64,000 nt of DNA, from positions 62,001 to 126,000 of the forward strand of contig NZ_WRPK01000006.1 in assembly GCF_009755815.1 (NCBI RefSeq). The letters are read 5' to 3'. A program made the position numbers and the translations under genes. Shown in pieces: positions 55,157 to 63,742 of the stretch. A model generated the notes under the pieces. That model was given only the letters and a program-made list of their open reading frames with translations, did no database searches and was not told the origin of the DNA. The DNA is from Flavisphingomonas formosensis (GTDB taxonomy: Bacteria; Pseudomonadota; Alphaproteobacteria; Sphingomonadales; Sphingomonadaceae). The first letter of the stretch is position 1. Every line of letters starts with the position of its first letter.

Positions 55157-56011
55157 CTAGAAACCGATGTTGATGCCCGCGCCGAAGACGAGTTGATCGC
55201 GCTTGTCGTCTCCGCTGTTCAATATCGCCTTGGCGCGAACGAGGTTGTCGTTGATCAGGTGATAATATTGGCCGAAGGCATAGACCGAAGCGCGTGCGCC
55301 GCCTTTCACGAAACGGATCGGCGTGCTCGCCTTGAGGCCGGTCGTGAAGACTCCGAAATTTCCATCCTTATAAGGGCCGAGGCCCCAATAGGTCTTCGGG
55401 CCGACGGTGATCCAGGTCGGTGCCGAAAGGGTGAAGGACGGCGTGGCATAGGTCGGAACCGCGCCCAGTTCGATGTCGAAGGTCTTGCCGGCCTTGCCGG
55501 TCACGACCGTGGAGGATTTGCTCTTGAAAGCCCAGAAGAACTTCGCGTAAGGATTGAGGCTGAAGGGGCGATCTTTCGATGCATCCTTATATTTCAGGCT
55601 GAATTCGATATTGCGTTCATCCTGGAAGGCTACGGACGGCTGCCCGCTGATGAACTGGCTGTATTCGACCCCCGCCTCGAGGTTCTTCGCTATGTTTCCG
55701 CTCACCCCGACGAAGAAATCGAATTCGTTGATGGCGGTTATGTTGCCGTCCTTGCGGCTATATCCCGGATTGATATCCAGCCACGTTCCCGCATGGAAGG
55801 CGATGCCGTTCGGTGCGACGGCGACGAGTCCGTCGAGGACTTGAACCGCTGCGCCGCGTGTCGTCACGACGAGGCCGCGTGGCGTGACATAGTCGTTTCG
55901 TACCGAGATGTCGCCAAAACCGTGCAAGGCCCAGCCCGACGGCTCTTCAGCCGCTGCAAGGCTGCTGCAGGCGCTCAGCACGAGCGCCGAAACACAATAG
56001 ATCGTCCGCAT
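55157..56011 (-). CDS. Outer-membrane beta-barrel protein
   Basis: A 284-aa exported protein. A signal sequence (MRTIYCVSALVLSACSSLAA) ends near AAAEEP, and the rest alternates like an outer-membrane barrel and ends in Phe (INIGF). A lipobox-like LSAC at residues 12-15 leaves open lipid modification. It is the first gene of the ureide operon, so it may act as a porin for its substrate. RBS GGGAGCG. The family has no proven function that I can name. Confidence 0.7.
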   Translation of the reverse strand: MRTIYCVSALVLSACSSLAAAEEPSGWALHGFGDISVRNDYVTPRGLVVTTRGAAVQVLDGLVAVAPNGIAFHAGTWLDINPGYSRKDGNITAINEFDFFVGVSGNIAKNLEAGVEYSQFISGQPSVAFQDERNIEFSLKYKDASKDRPFSLNPYAKFFWAFKSKSSTVVTGKAGKTFDIELGAVPTYATPSFTLSAPTWITVGPKTYWGLGPYKDGNFGVFTTGLKASTPIRFVKGGARASVYAFGQYYHLINDNLVRAKAILNSGDDKRDQLVFGAGINIGF

Positions 56012-56092
56012 CTTGGGTCGCTCCCTTTTTGGTTAGCGCCCAGACATCCCCTCAGTGTGCGAACACGCGCATGATTGCGTTACCTGCAATTC

Positions 56093-56172
56093 TGTATGCG
56101 CAATGTAAGTCTTGCATACAAGAAATGAGTCGGCAACAGGATTGTTGCGTGATCGTCATTTTCGTATGCAAG
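56093..56172. promoter_or_regulatory. Candidate GntR operator sites
   Basis: CTTGCATACAAG (56111-56122) and TTCGTATGCAAG (56161-56172) share the core GTATGCAAG in inverted orientation. A weaker TGTATGCGCAA lies at 56093-56103. They fall in the gap between the outer-membrane gene and the GntR gene and fit the pattern of FadR-type sites, so the GntR protein probably binds here to control both directions. Confidence 0.55.
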
Positions 56173-56208
56173 CAATGTCCCGCGCGGTCCCGCCGAGCGC
56201 GTGGCCAT

Positions 56209-56892
56209 ATGGCTTTGCGGGTGGAGGGAACGAAGGCGTTGGCCGAAACGACGGTGGACAAGCTTGCCGACGACATGGCGGAGGCAATCCTTTCCGGCGA
56301 GTTCGCGCCGGGATCCCGGCTTGACGAACAGCTTCTCGCCCAACGCTATGCAGTCTCCCGCACGCCGGTGCGCGAGGCACTACGTCAATTGGCCACTACC
56401 GGGCTGATCGAGGTGCGGCCACGGCGTGGCGCGATCGTGACGCAGGTGACGCCGGCGCAGCTCGAGGAACTGTTCGTAGCGATGGGCGAACTGGAGGCGA
56501 CGTGCGCCCGTCTCGCCGCCATGTCCATGCTGCCGACCGAACGCCGCCGGCTGCAGGCCCTGCATGAGCGCATGGGGGTGCTGGCGCGGCAAGGCGACGC
56601 GCTCGCCTTTGCGGACTGCAACCATGATCTGCACACGATGATCTACGCGGGCGCCCATAATGGCGTGCTGGCGGACATGACGCAGGCGTTGCGCCGCAGG
56701 CTCGCGCCCTTTCGACGCGCCCAGTTCCATCTCGAAGGCAGGTTACCGAGGTCCTTGTCGGAGCATGACGCCGTGATCGCCGCGATCGTGCGGGGCGATG
56801 CGGCTGGCGCCCATACTGCGATGCTGCATCATGTGACGCTGGTGGAGCGCAGCTTCGAGGAGCTGTGCGAGGAGCAGGTCCGCAATCCCTGA
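56209..56892 (+). CDS. GntR family (FCD) transcriptional regulator
   Basis: A 227-aa FadR-type regulator. N-terminal winged HTH (about 10-75): RLDEQLLAQRYAVSRTPVREALRQLA. The C-terminal FCD ligand domain includes ELEATCARLAAM and the metal/ligand His residues in NHDLHTMIYAGAHN and SEHDAVIAAI. It is divergent from the ureide operon and probably senses a ureide or its product. ATG 56209 is taken from family length; upstream in-frame starts exist but are unlikely. Confidence 0.88.
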   Translation: MALRVEGTKALAETTVDKLADDMAEAILSGEFAPGSRLDEQLLAQRYAVSRTPVREALRQLATTGLIEVRPRRGAIVTQVTPAQLEELFVAMGELEATCARLAAMSMLPTERRRLQALHERMGVLARQGDALAFADCNHDLHTMIYAGAHNGVLADMTQALRRRLAPFRRAQFHLEGRLPRSLSEHDAVIAAIVRGDAAGAHTAMLHHVTLVERSFEELCEEQVRNP

Positions 56893-57035
56893 CGGCCGAT
56901 GGGTGTCGTATCCCGTCGACATAATCCACCTCTTGTTGAGAAATGTCGTCCGGCATTGTAGCGTGTTCTCGTCTGCGGTGGATTCTACCGGAGACGATCG
57001 CATCTTTATCCACGGCTCCATCGGCGAGGAATTGA

Positions 57036-57521
57036 ATGGCAGAGGACAATGACCTGATCGCCATGACGATTGAAGTAGTTGCAAGCTATGTGTCTCATAA
57101 TGAGCTTCCGCCGGAGGAGGTGGCCGGGTTTATCGCGAAGACCCACGCCGCCATCATAGCGATCGACAAGGAGCCCGATGCCGCGGTGACGCAGGCGGAT
57201 GTCGCGTCGCGACCCGCCGTGTCGGTGCGCAAGAGCCTTGCCTCGCGAGAGCATATCCTGTCGCTGATCGACGGCAAGCCTTACAAGAGCCTCAAGCGGC
57301 ATCTCAAGGTCCATGGCCTGACGCCCGCCCAGTATCGCGAGAAATTCGGGCTGAAGCCGGACTATCCGATGGTGTCGCCGGCTTATTCGGATGCGCGCCG
57401 CGCGGTCGCCAAGCGGCTGGGCCTCGGCGGCAGGCCGAGGCGGTCGAGCGGCGAGGCGCGCACCGATGCGCCCGCGGCATCTGCGACGCGTGCCCGGAAG
57501 AAGCTGTCGATCGTCACCTGA
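57036..57521 (+). CDS. MucR/Ros family regulator without zinc ligands
   Basis: A 161-aa MucR/Ros-like protein. The N-terminal LIAMTIEVVASYVSHN and the C-terminal DNA-binding part (LKRHLKVHGLTPAQYREKFG, PDYPMVSPAYSDARRAVAKR) are typical. Where classic Ros/MucR have C-x2-(C/D)...H zinc ligands, this one reads ILSLIDGKPYKSLKRHL with no Cys, i.e. a zinc-less version, which occurs in alphaproteobacteria. MucR proteins are global or surface-polysaccharide regulators. The basic tail ends in ARKKLSIVT. RBS GAGGAA. Confidence 0.88.
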   Translation: MAEDNDLIAMTIEVVASYVSHNELPPEEVAGFIAKTHAAIIAIDKEPDAAVTQADVASRPAVSVRKSLASREHILSLIDGKPYKSLKRHLKVHGLTPAQYREKFGLKPDYPMVSPAYSDARRAVAKRLGLGGRPRRSSGEARTDAPAASATRARKKLSIVT

Positions 57522-57547
57522 CCGTTGCCCGACCACATCCTCCGGAC

Positions 57548-57575
57548 AAAAAAAGGGCCGCCCGGCGGGCGGCCC
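57548..57575 (-). terminator. Rho-independent terminator (minus strand)
   Basis: GGGCCGCCC (57555-57563) and GGGCGGCCC (57567-57575) form a perfect 9-bp stem with a 3-nt loop. Seven A's precede it on the plus strand (57548-57554), so on the minus strand it ends in T7. It would stop transcription of the small minus-strand gene; it could also act weakly for the mucR-like gene. Confidence 0.8.
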
Positions 57576-57632
57576 TAAGTCTTAGGAGAGGATGCCTGAA
57601 AGGCAGCTTTACCATCGCGTCATCGCGCATCT

Positions 57633-57646
57633 TTTGCAATTGCAAA
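57633..57646. promoter_or_regulatory. Perfect 14-bp palindrome
   Basis: TTTGCAATTGCAAA is an exact palindrome between the terminator and the end of the small minus-strand gene. Preceding DNA carries ATCGCGTCATCGCGCAT. No gene starts here, so the role is unclear; it may be an operator or just a coincidence. Confidence 0.35.
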
Positions 57647-57732
57647 CATCAGAATGGCCGGTTTCGCGTAGAGAAATCGCGCCATTATGATGCGACGCAC
57701 AAGTCGGATTGCGCAGTCAGGCAAGCGGAGCG

Positions 57733-58005
57733 CTACATTGCTTCAGGGGCAGCACCCCCATCGCAGGCCGCGCAAAGCAGGGTGACGGCGCTCCGCACGA
57801 GGCTCCACATCGCCGTCCCCCGGTGATCGGCGGCGGTGAGCGCGGCGATCAGTTCCCCATCCAGCTTCTGTATGACGCAGCGTCCATAGGTCGAGAGCAG
57901 GCGCCGGGCGGTCTGTTCGATGCGCATCGATGCCATGTCGGATAATGTGCGGGTCTCGGCCAGATCATCGAGCAGGCCGGCGAGGTCGCGGGCGACGTGG
58001 ATCAT
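57733..58005 (-). CDS. Small hypothetical protein (90 aa)
   Basis: A 90-aa protein, MIHVARDLAGLLDDLAE at the start, with helical pattern (MRIEQTARRLLSTYGR, LVRSAVTLLCAA). No known domain is recognised. A good terminator lies about 160 bp downstream on the same strand, which supports a real transcript. The ribosome site (GAAGAG) is poor. Start uncertain. Confidence 0.45.
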   Translation of the reverse strand: MIHVARDLAGLLDDLAETRTLSDMASMRIEQTARRLLSTYGRCVIQKLDGELIAALTAADHRGTAMWSLVRSAVTLLCAACDGGAAPEAM

Positions 58006-58294
58006 GATACGGCACTCTTCGCGGCAGGCCGCGGGCAAACGGACATAACTATTCTCATGACGCTCCTGAGCTGGGGCATCCTCTCGTCTTTGTACGCTTT
58101 GATGGCACAGGGTCCGCAAGCTGACCGCGAAGCGGTCGTGTCATCCGTGCCGGACGACTGCGTCGCTTCGCGTGTCGAATGGGCGAAGCGACGTGGTCAC
58201 ACAAGTGTTAATTCTGTCATTTCAACCAGATCGGTGATTATAGGTGGCGCATCGTCCGGCCGCGCGCTCGCGGATAGGCGCGTGCAGACCGTGA

Positions 58295-58329
58295 GACCGG
58301 CCGCCGCAGCGGTGCTACGGCGGCCGGTC
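58295..58329. terminator. Strong hairpin downstream of TonB receptor
   Basis: GACCGGCCGCCG (58295-58306) and CGGCGGCCGGTC (58318-58329) form a perfect 12-bp stem with an 11-nt loop. It lies behind the TonB receptor stop on the minus strand. There is no T tract. The rest of 58006-58387 holds no convincing gene. Confidence 0.5.
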
Positions 58330-58346
58330 GGGCAGGCTGGTGAAGC

Positions 58347-58381
58347 GGTCTGGAAAGGCGCGAGAGGCGCCGTTCCAGACC
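58347..58381 (-). terminator. Second hairpin, 6 nt after TonB receptor stop
   Basis: GGTCTGGAA (58347-58355) pairs with TTCCAGACC (58373-58381), and GGCGC/GCGCC inside extend it. It begins 6 nt after the minus-strand stop of the TonB receptor. Together with the 12-bp hairpin behind it, this is a tandem structure likely to terminate or stabilise the mRNA. Confidence 0.6.
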
Positions 58382-58387
58382 GGATTT

Positions 58388-60880
58388 TCAGAAGGCGAAA
58401 CTTACGTCGAGACCATAGGTCCGTGCCCGCTCGTAGATCACCGAGGCGACCAGCCCCAAGCCGGTGAACTGCGTGATGTTGCGGTTGTTGAGGATGTTGC
58501 GGCCCCATGCCGCGATTTCGACCTTGGAGCGTCCGAGATCGACGTCCGCCAGGCCGACGCGGGCATTGACGATCCATTGGAAAGGTGTCGTGGCGGCCTT
58601 GACCAGCGCCGGATCGGCCTGCGCCGTCGGGCCGACGCCGGGCGTGATGTCGGACGTCATCAATATCCTGCTGCGGAAATTGGCATCGACCCGCGCGGTC
58701 AGGTGGCCGCCGAGCAGCACCGCCGAGGAATCATATTGGGCGGAGAGGTTACCCGTCCATTTCGGGCGCTGGAAGGGCAGATAGCCCGGCGCGCCCGATA
58801 CATAGGCGAAGCCCGGGAAGATCGTGTCCTTGATGAACTTGAAATGGGTGTAGCCGAGATTGGCCTGCAAGGTGAGGCCGTTGACCGGAACCAGCGTATT
58901 TTCCCATTCGAAGCCATAGGCCTTCGCGTCGCCCGACGAGACCACCGCCTGCGAGAAGAGGAAGGTGCTCGGTACGCCGGTGAGCTGGCCGGACGTATCA
59001 TATTGCAGGTTGGTGTATTTGACGTGGAAGAGAGCCAGATTGGTGCGGAAGCGCCGGTCGAACAGATCCGCTTTGATGCCGCCTTCGAAGGATTTCGCCG
59101 TCTCGGGCTTGAACTGCAGCGTCGCAAGCTCGCCCCCCGACACATAGCCGGTCGCATATTTCGCATAAGTGAGAATATGGTCGTTCACGCGATAGTTGAT
59201 GCCGGCCAGGAAGGTGGCCTTGCTATGCTTGTATCGGATCGGAGAGCTCACCGGGCTCATGCCCGTGACGTTGCCGGCCAGATACTGGTCCGGCAGATAT
59301 TCGATGCCATTCTTGTCATCGATCGTGATGCGGGCGCCGCCGACCAGATCGAGCTGATCGGTCAGGTGGATTTCCGGCTGGAGGAAGAAGGCGTCGGAAT
59401 TGGTGGAGACGGTCGTGTGCAGATAGCCGGGGTTGGCCGGAATCACGAAAGCCGTCCCGGCCGCGGATGTATTCTGGCCGTCGATCACCTGAGTGATCGA
59501 GGTATTATAGGCATTATTGTAGCCGGCCGTCACGAAATGGTCGTGGAAATGCAGATAGCCCGCGGTGAGCGTGAACCAGTCCGTCGTGATGTTGAGCTGG
59601 AACTCGTCGCTCCACTGCTTCTCGTTGCTATAGGCATTGTTGCCGAGGAAGATGAACGGGGCGGAGGGGTTGGCGGAAAACAGCGTCGGATTGCCGCCCG
59701 GCGCGAACGGAATGGCGATGCCCGGCGGGTAGCCGCCGAGGCCCGCGACGGGCTGGTTCATCAGCCCGCCGAGGCCGTCGAGCTGGAAATTCACATGCAG
59801 GCGAGATTTCCGCAGTGCGAAGATGTTCTTGATGGAGATATTGTCGTTGAACGTATATTTCGCAGTGAGATTGTGACCCCAATTGACGGTATGGCCGGGC
59901 GTCGTGAACCAGTTGTTCACCGCATCCGGGCGCTTGTTGGTGATCGGCGTCTTGGGATTTGGGCTCGCGTCGTAAAGTTCCGACAGGAAAGATCCGGCTG
60001 GCAGATAATCGGTGCCCTGTGCATTGGGCGTGAACCGGTCGTCCGTATAGTCGAACTTGTAGACGAGATCGAGATTCGGGTCGAGGTCGAACTTGAGGGC
60101 CGCCTGCACCGCCTCGGTATTATCGCCGCCGAGCCATTTGGGAGATTTAGCGACGCCATAAGCGCCGCCCGTGGCGGGGCCGTAATCCCATGTCGTGCCC
60201 GCGCCGAGGTTGCGTACGTCGCCGCGATGCTGCGAATGGAGATAAGTGAAGGAAGCGCTGATCGGGCCGAACTGCGGCAGATCGATATGGGTCTTGCTGC
60301 GGAAGCTGTTCTGGTTGCCGATGGTGAAATCCTGGTGCCCGCCAAAGCGGCCGGTCGGATCCTTGGTGATGATGCTGATCGCGCCTCCGGTGGCATTGCG
60401 GCCGAACAGCGTGCCCTGTGGCCCCTTCAGCACCTCGATACGCTCGATATCGGCGAATTCGAATACCGAGCCTGATTGGTTCTGCAGATAGACGCCGTCG
60501 AGATAGAGCGAGACACCCTTGTCGGTGCCGGCTGCCGAATTGCCTCCTAATATGCCGCGCAGCGTGTAGTTGGGCGACTGGTTGCCGCCGCTGCCCAGGC
60601 GCACTGTGAGATTGGGCGCGATGGCATTGAGATCGTTCACGCTCTGTATGCGGTTCGCCTTGATCGAGTCGGCGCTGAGCGCGGTGATCGAGATCGGCAC
60701 CTTCTGCAAATTCTGCTCGCGCTTCTGGGCGGTCACGACGATGTCCTGGACGCCGTTGATCTGTCCCGGCCGTCCGTTGTCCTGCGCCCGGACGCTCAGC
60801 GGCAAGGCAAAAAAGGCAGCACCGAGGAGTAATGAGGACCTGACGGCCCGCCCCGACGGCAGCGCGTGCATAAATTCCAT
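58388..60880 (-). CDS. TonB-dependent receptor
   Basis: An 830-aa outer-membrane receptor. The ATG at 60880 follows GGGGAGG. Signal peptide (ends near VRAQDNG), TonB-box-like DIVVTAQKREQNLQ, plug with APNLTVRLGSGGNQSPNYTL, SLYLDGVYLQNQSGSVFEF, VLKGPQGTLFGRNATGG. The barrel ends in SFAF. The plug is of the general sphingomonad type (degradation of plant, lipid or xenobiotic compounds), not siderophore-like. The ligand is unknown; nearby thiolase and acyl-CoA ligase genes hint at an acyl or terpenoid compound. Confidence 0.93.
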   Translation of the reverse strand: MEFMHALPSGRAVRSSLLLGAAFFALPLSVRAQDNGRPGQINGVQDIVVTAQKREQNLQKVPISITALSADSIKANRIQSVNDLNAIAPNLTVRLGSGGNQSPNYTLRGILGGNSAAGTDKGVSLYLDGVYLQNQSGSVFEFADIERIEVLKGPQGTLFGRNATGGAISIITKDPTGRFGGHQDFTIGNQNSFRSKTHIDLPQFGPISASFTYLHSQHRGDVRNLGAGTTWDYGPATGGAYGVAKSPKWLGGDNTEAVQAALKFDLDPNLDLVYKFDYTDDRFTPNAQGTDYLPAGSFLSELYDASPNPKTPITNKRPDAVNNWFTTPGHTVNWGHNLTAKYTFNDNISIKNIFALRKSRLHVNFQLDGLGGLMNQPVAGLGGYPPGIAIPFAPGGNPTLFSANPSAPFIFLGNNAYSNEKQWSDEFQLNITTDWFTLTAGYLHFHDHFVTAGYNNAYNTSITQVIDGQNTSAAGTAFVIPANPGYLHTTVSTNSDAFFLQPEIHLTDQLDLVGGARITIDDKNGIEYLPDQYLAGNVTGMSPVSSPIRYKHSKATFLAGINYRVNDHILTYAKYATGYVSGGELATLQFKPETAKSFEGGIKADLFDRRFRTNLALFHVKYTNLQYDTSGQLTGVPSTFLFSQAVVSSGDAKAYGFEWENTLVPVNGLTLQANLGYTHFKFIKDTIFPGFAYVSGAPGYLPFQRPKWTGNLSAQYDSSAVLLGGHLTARVDANFRSRILMTSDITPGVGPTAQADPALVKAATTPFQWIVNARVGLADVDLGRSKVEIAAWGRNILNNRNITQFTGLGLVASVIYERARTYGLDVSFAF

Positions 60881-61396
60881 AATGAACCTCCCCAAATTAT
60901 ATGATTATTTCTAATATAAATGACAATTAATACCAAGTTTCGCGATCTTTTGCGCTCAATAATAGGTTATATTATGGCTATATCCAAATAGACCATCTCT
61001 AATGGCGTAAGTAATATAATCATGAACTTTTTGTTAGAATTGCGCATTTTCATGTTATATATGTGCGAATGGGTGCGCAAGATGAGGTCAATTCTTCGAA
61101 ATAATGTCAGGAATCCACAACGGGCTGACTTGCGTGTTGTGTCGGCCCTGCATTTGGCAGCATTGCCCGATGCATCCGCTTTCCCAGACGGAGCACCCTG
61201 ACGGCGGCTCGTTGAGCCGCGCGCGGACGGCCGGTCAGGATAATAATATATCCGTTAATCATGGCTGGTAGTAACTTGTTAAAACCCGAAAACCATGGAA
61301 GGATCAAACGGGTCGATAGGAACACCGGTCCTACGGTGTCCATCTGGTCGGGCAACAGCGGAAAGACTGCACTCGACACCATGGGGTGAGGCAGGG
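60881..61396. other. AT-rich intergenic region
   Basis: 516 bp. The part nearest the TonB receptor (60890-61080) is strongly AT-rich, unlike the genome, and should hold its promoter. Further right there are two hairpins: GCGGCTC-GTT-GAGCCGC (61204-61220) and ACACCG-N6-CGGTGT (61322-61339). No coding sequence was identified. Confidence 0.5.
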
Positions 61397-62119
61397 ATGA
61401 ATCCGTCCGGCGACGATGGAAGCACAAGGCTGGCGCTGATGGCGGACCCGTTGCTCGGCGACGTCTCCGAGCGGCGTACAATGCTGCAGATCGGCAAGCT
61501 GCTCACCGAAACGGTGCAGTCGCTGTGTCTCGTGCGCGTTGTCGCGCCGGGCGGCATCGTGCTGTGCACGACCACACCGCTCAAGGTGGATCAGCAGGTG
61601 GCGATCGGCTTGCGGTCTTCGGAATTAATGGCTGGATCGGTCGAGCGGCTTCACGAGGATTTGGCGCTTGTGCGTTTCCTGCGACCCGTCGCACTGGATC
61701 AGCTGCTCGCGCGGCAGCGCCGCGGCGACGATGGCGACAGGCTTGCGGAATCGGTGCGGCTCGAGCTGCAGTCGCAAGGCAGCATCGACGTCCACGGCGA
61801 TCGGCACCCGGTCGAACTCTACGACATCTCGCTCGCCGGCGCTAAGATAAGCGATCTGCCGACGCTGCGCATCGGTATGCCGCTAAGCCTGTTCGTCGAT
61901 GGCCTTCCGGAATGCCAGGCCAGAATCCGTTGGCGTCGGCACGGATGTGCAGGCATGGCGTTCGTGACGCGCCTGCCCTTCGATCGGCTTTCGCAATGGG
62001 TTCTCACCCAGCGGCCACGCAGCGATTCGCTCTCGCTTTCGGTCGAGCCGGTTTTGCCGCACTCTGCGCCGGAACCGCTCGGTGTGGAGCAGCGCATCTC
62101 GCCACCACTGCCCTGCTGA
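61397..62119 (+). CDS. PilZ-domain-like protein
   Basis: A 240-aa protein. ATG at 61397 has GAGGCAGGG upstream. Two PilZ-like halves are visible: the first around RRTMLQIGKLLTETVQ with GSVERLHEDLALVRFL, the second with ELYDISLAGAKIS (a (D/N)xSxxG match) and IRWRRHGCAGMAFVTRLPFD. The RxxxR half of the c-di-GMP motif is not seen in its usual place, so c-di-GMP binding is uncertain. Convergent with the thiolase gene. Confidence 0.75.
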   Translation: MNPSGDDGSTRLALMADPLLGDVSERRTMLQIGKLLTETVQSLCLVRVVAPGGIVLCTTTPLKVDQQVAIGLRSSELMAGSVERLHEDLALVRFLRPVALDQLLARQRRGDDGDRLAESVRLELQSQGSIDVHGDRHPVELYDISLAGAKISDLPTLRIGMPLSLFVDGLPECQARIRWRRHGCAGMAFVTRLPFDRLSQWVLTQRPRSDSLSLSVEPVLPHSAPEPLGVEQRISPPLPC

Positions 62120-62202
62120 AGGGCCGCTTCGAGCGAACGGATCGACGTTCCGGCCGACGCCTCTCTCCCCGGAAGCGGATCCGGCATGGCTGTATCCCGC
62201 GC

Positions 62203-63369
62203 TTATGCTTTGACCGCTTCGAGGATGGAGACCGCGCTGGTCACCGCCCCGCCGCCGAGATTGAGGCAGAGACCGAGCTCGGGCGGGCTGGCCAGCTGCA
62301 TCTCGTCCGCCTCGCCGAGCAGTTGGCGGGCGATCATCACATGCATTGAGACGCCGGTCGCGCCGACCGGGTGGCCTTTCGCCTTGAGTCCCCCCGAAAG
62401 ATTGATCGGCAGCCGGCCGTCCCGCTCAGTCTGCCCTTCGCGGACGACGGCCGAGCCCTGGCCGGGTTTCGCCAGGCCCAGTGCTTCAACTGACAGCAGC
62501 TCGGCGATGGTGAAGCAATCATGGACTTCGGCGGCGCCGATGTCGTCGACCGTCGCACCTGCGGCGGCATAAGCGCGTGCGATCGCCACCGCTGGCCCTT
62601 CGAACCGCTCGGGACGCTTGGCGGAAAGCGGCAGCAGGTCGCTGACCAGCTCGGCGGCGCGGAAGCCGACAGCGCGGCGAAAATCCGGAAGGCGGGAGCG
62701 GTGCGCCACGACCACCGCCGCGGCGCCGTCGGAGATCAGCGAGCAGTCGCTCAGCTTGAGCGGCGGCGCGATGACGGGGTTCTTGTCGGATACGGCGAGG
62801 CAGAAATCGAGATCGACCGGCCGGCGCAGATGGGCGAGGGGATTGCGCATCGCATTGGCGTGGTTCTTGACCGAGATCCGCGCCATCGCTTCGGTCGGAT
62901 CCTCGAAATTCTGCGCGTAAGCCTCGGCAAAGCGCGCGAAGATTTGCGGAAAGCTCGTCCCGCTTTCCTCGGCCTGGTAGCTCGCGCCGCCGAGCGCCTT
63001 CGTCACGCCGGCGGTGTCGAGCCCGGTCATCTTCTCCGCCCCGACCACCAGGGCGACACGGCATCGTCCGCTGTTGACCGCATCCAGCGCCGAATATAGC
63101 GCGGCGCTGCCGGAGGCGCAGGCATTCTCGCATCGGATCGCCGGCTTGAAGCGCAGCCCGGGATCGGCATGGAGGATCATCGATGAGCAGAAGCCGTCGG
63201 GAACCAGGCCGGAATTGAAATTGCCGAGCCATACGGCATCGACATCCTCGCCGGCGATACCGGCGTCGACGAGCGCGGCGGACGCTGCATCCTTGATCAG
63301 GGCTTCGAGATCGAGCCCGTCGAACTTGCCGAACCGCGTATGTCCCCAGCCGACGATGAATGCGTCCAT
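62203..63369 (-). CDS. Thiolase-family acetyl-CoA acetyltransferase
   Basis: A 388-aa thiolase-like enzyme of the SCP2/lipid-transfer type. Nucleophile Cys in CENACASGSAAL, the EVHDCFTIAE His, and the GLKAKGHPVGATGVSMH loop. RBS GGAGAG. Such enzymes act in beta-oxidation or aromatic/terpenoid catabolism. The acyl-CoA synthetase gene lies next door on the other strand, suggesting a shared pathway. Confidence 0.9.
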   Translation of the reverse strand: MDAFIVGWGHTRFGKFDGLDLEALIKDAASAALVDAGIAGEDVDAVWLGNFNSGLVPDGFCSSMILHADPGLRFKPAIRCENACASGSAALYSALDAVNSGRCRVALVVGAEKMTGLDTAGVTKALGGASYQAEESGTSFPQIFARFAEAYAQNFEDPTEAMARISVKNHANAMRNPLAHLRRPVDLDFCLAVSDKNPVIAPPLKLSDCSLISDGAAAVVVAHRSRLPDFRRAVGFRAAELVSDLLPLSAKRPERFEGPAVAIARAYAAAGATVDDIGAAEVHDCFTIAELLSVEALGLAKPGQGSAVVREGQTERDGRLPINLSGGLKAKGHPVGATGVSMHVMIARQLLGEADEMQLASPPELGLCLNLGGGAVTSAVSILEAVKA

Positions 63370-63742
63370 TTTCTCTCCGATACCACGATGCTGCCGCGTA
63401 ACGCCTAGCAGAGCGTCCTGGCCATTTCATCAGCGGCGAAATGTTCCACTCCCGGCAAGTCGGTGGGCGGGGCGGCAAAAGCGTCATCAACCAGCTACCG
63501 GTGCCCGCGCGAAGAGGGAGAGCAGCCGGCCCCGATATGGCTTGGGGCGCCGTTCAGCCATTCGGGCGAGGCCGCGCGCTGGGTGGCGTGCACGAAGCGG
63601 TAGGCTGGCCCGAGAACCGGGAGCTGACGGGGCGCTACCACTATGGGCATAAGCCGCGTATGGCGCAGGGCTGCGGGGCAGGATGCACCGACGCCGGCCG
63701 TCCTCATCGAGGCGGGCGAGGACCGGGAATGATGATGGGCCG
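63370..63742. other. Intergenic region, divergent promoters
   Basis: 373 bp between the thiolase start and the acyl-CoA synthetase start. No convincing gene or repeat. It probably contains both promoters. Confidence 0.4.

Noticed and set aside
58340-60475. 711-codon plus-strand frame opposite the second TonB receptor
   Set aside because: Antisense to a receptor with clear plug and barrel; no domain recognised.
62120-62202. Hairpin TTCCGG/CCGGAA between PilZ and thiolase genes
   Set aside because: Only 6-bp arms with a long loop; no T tract.
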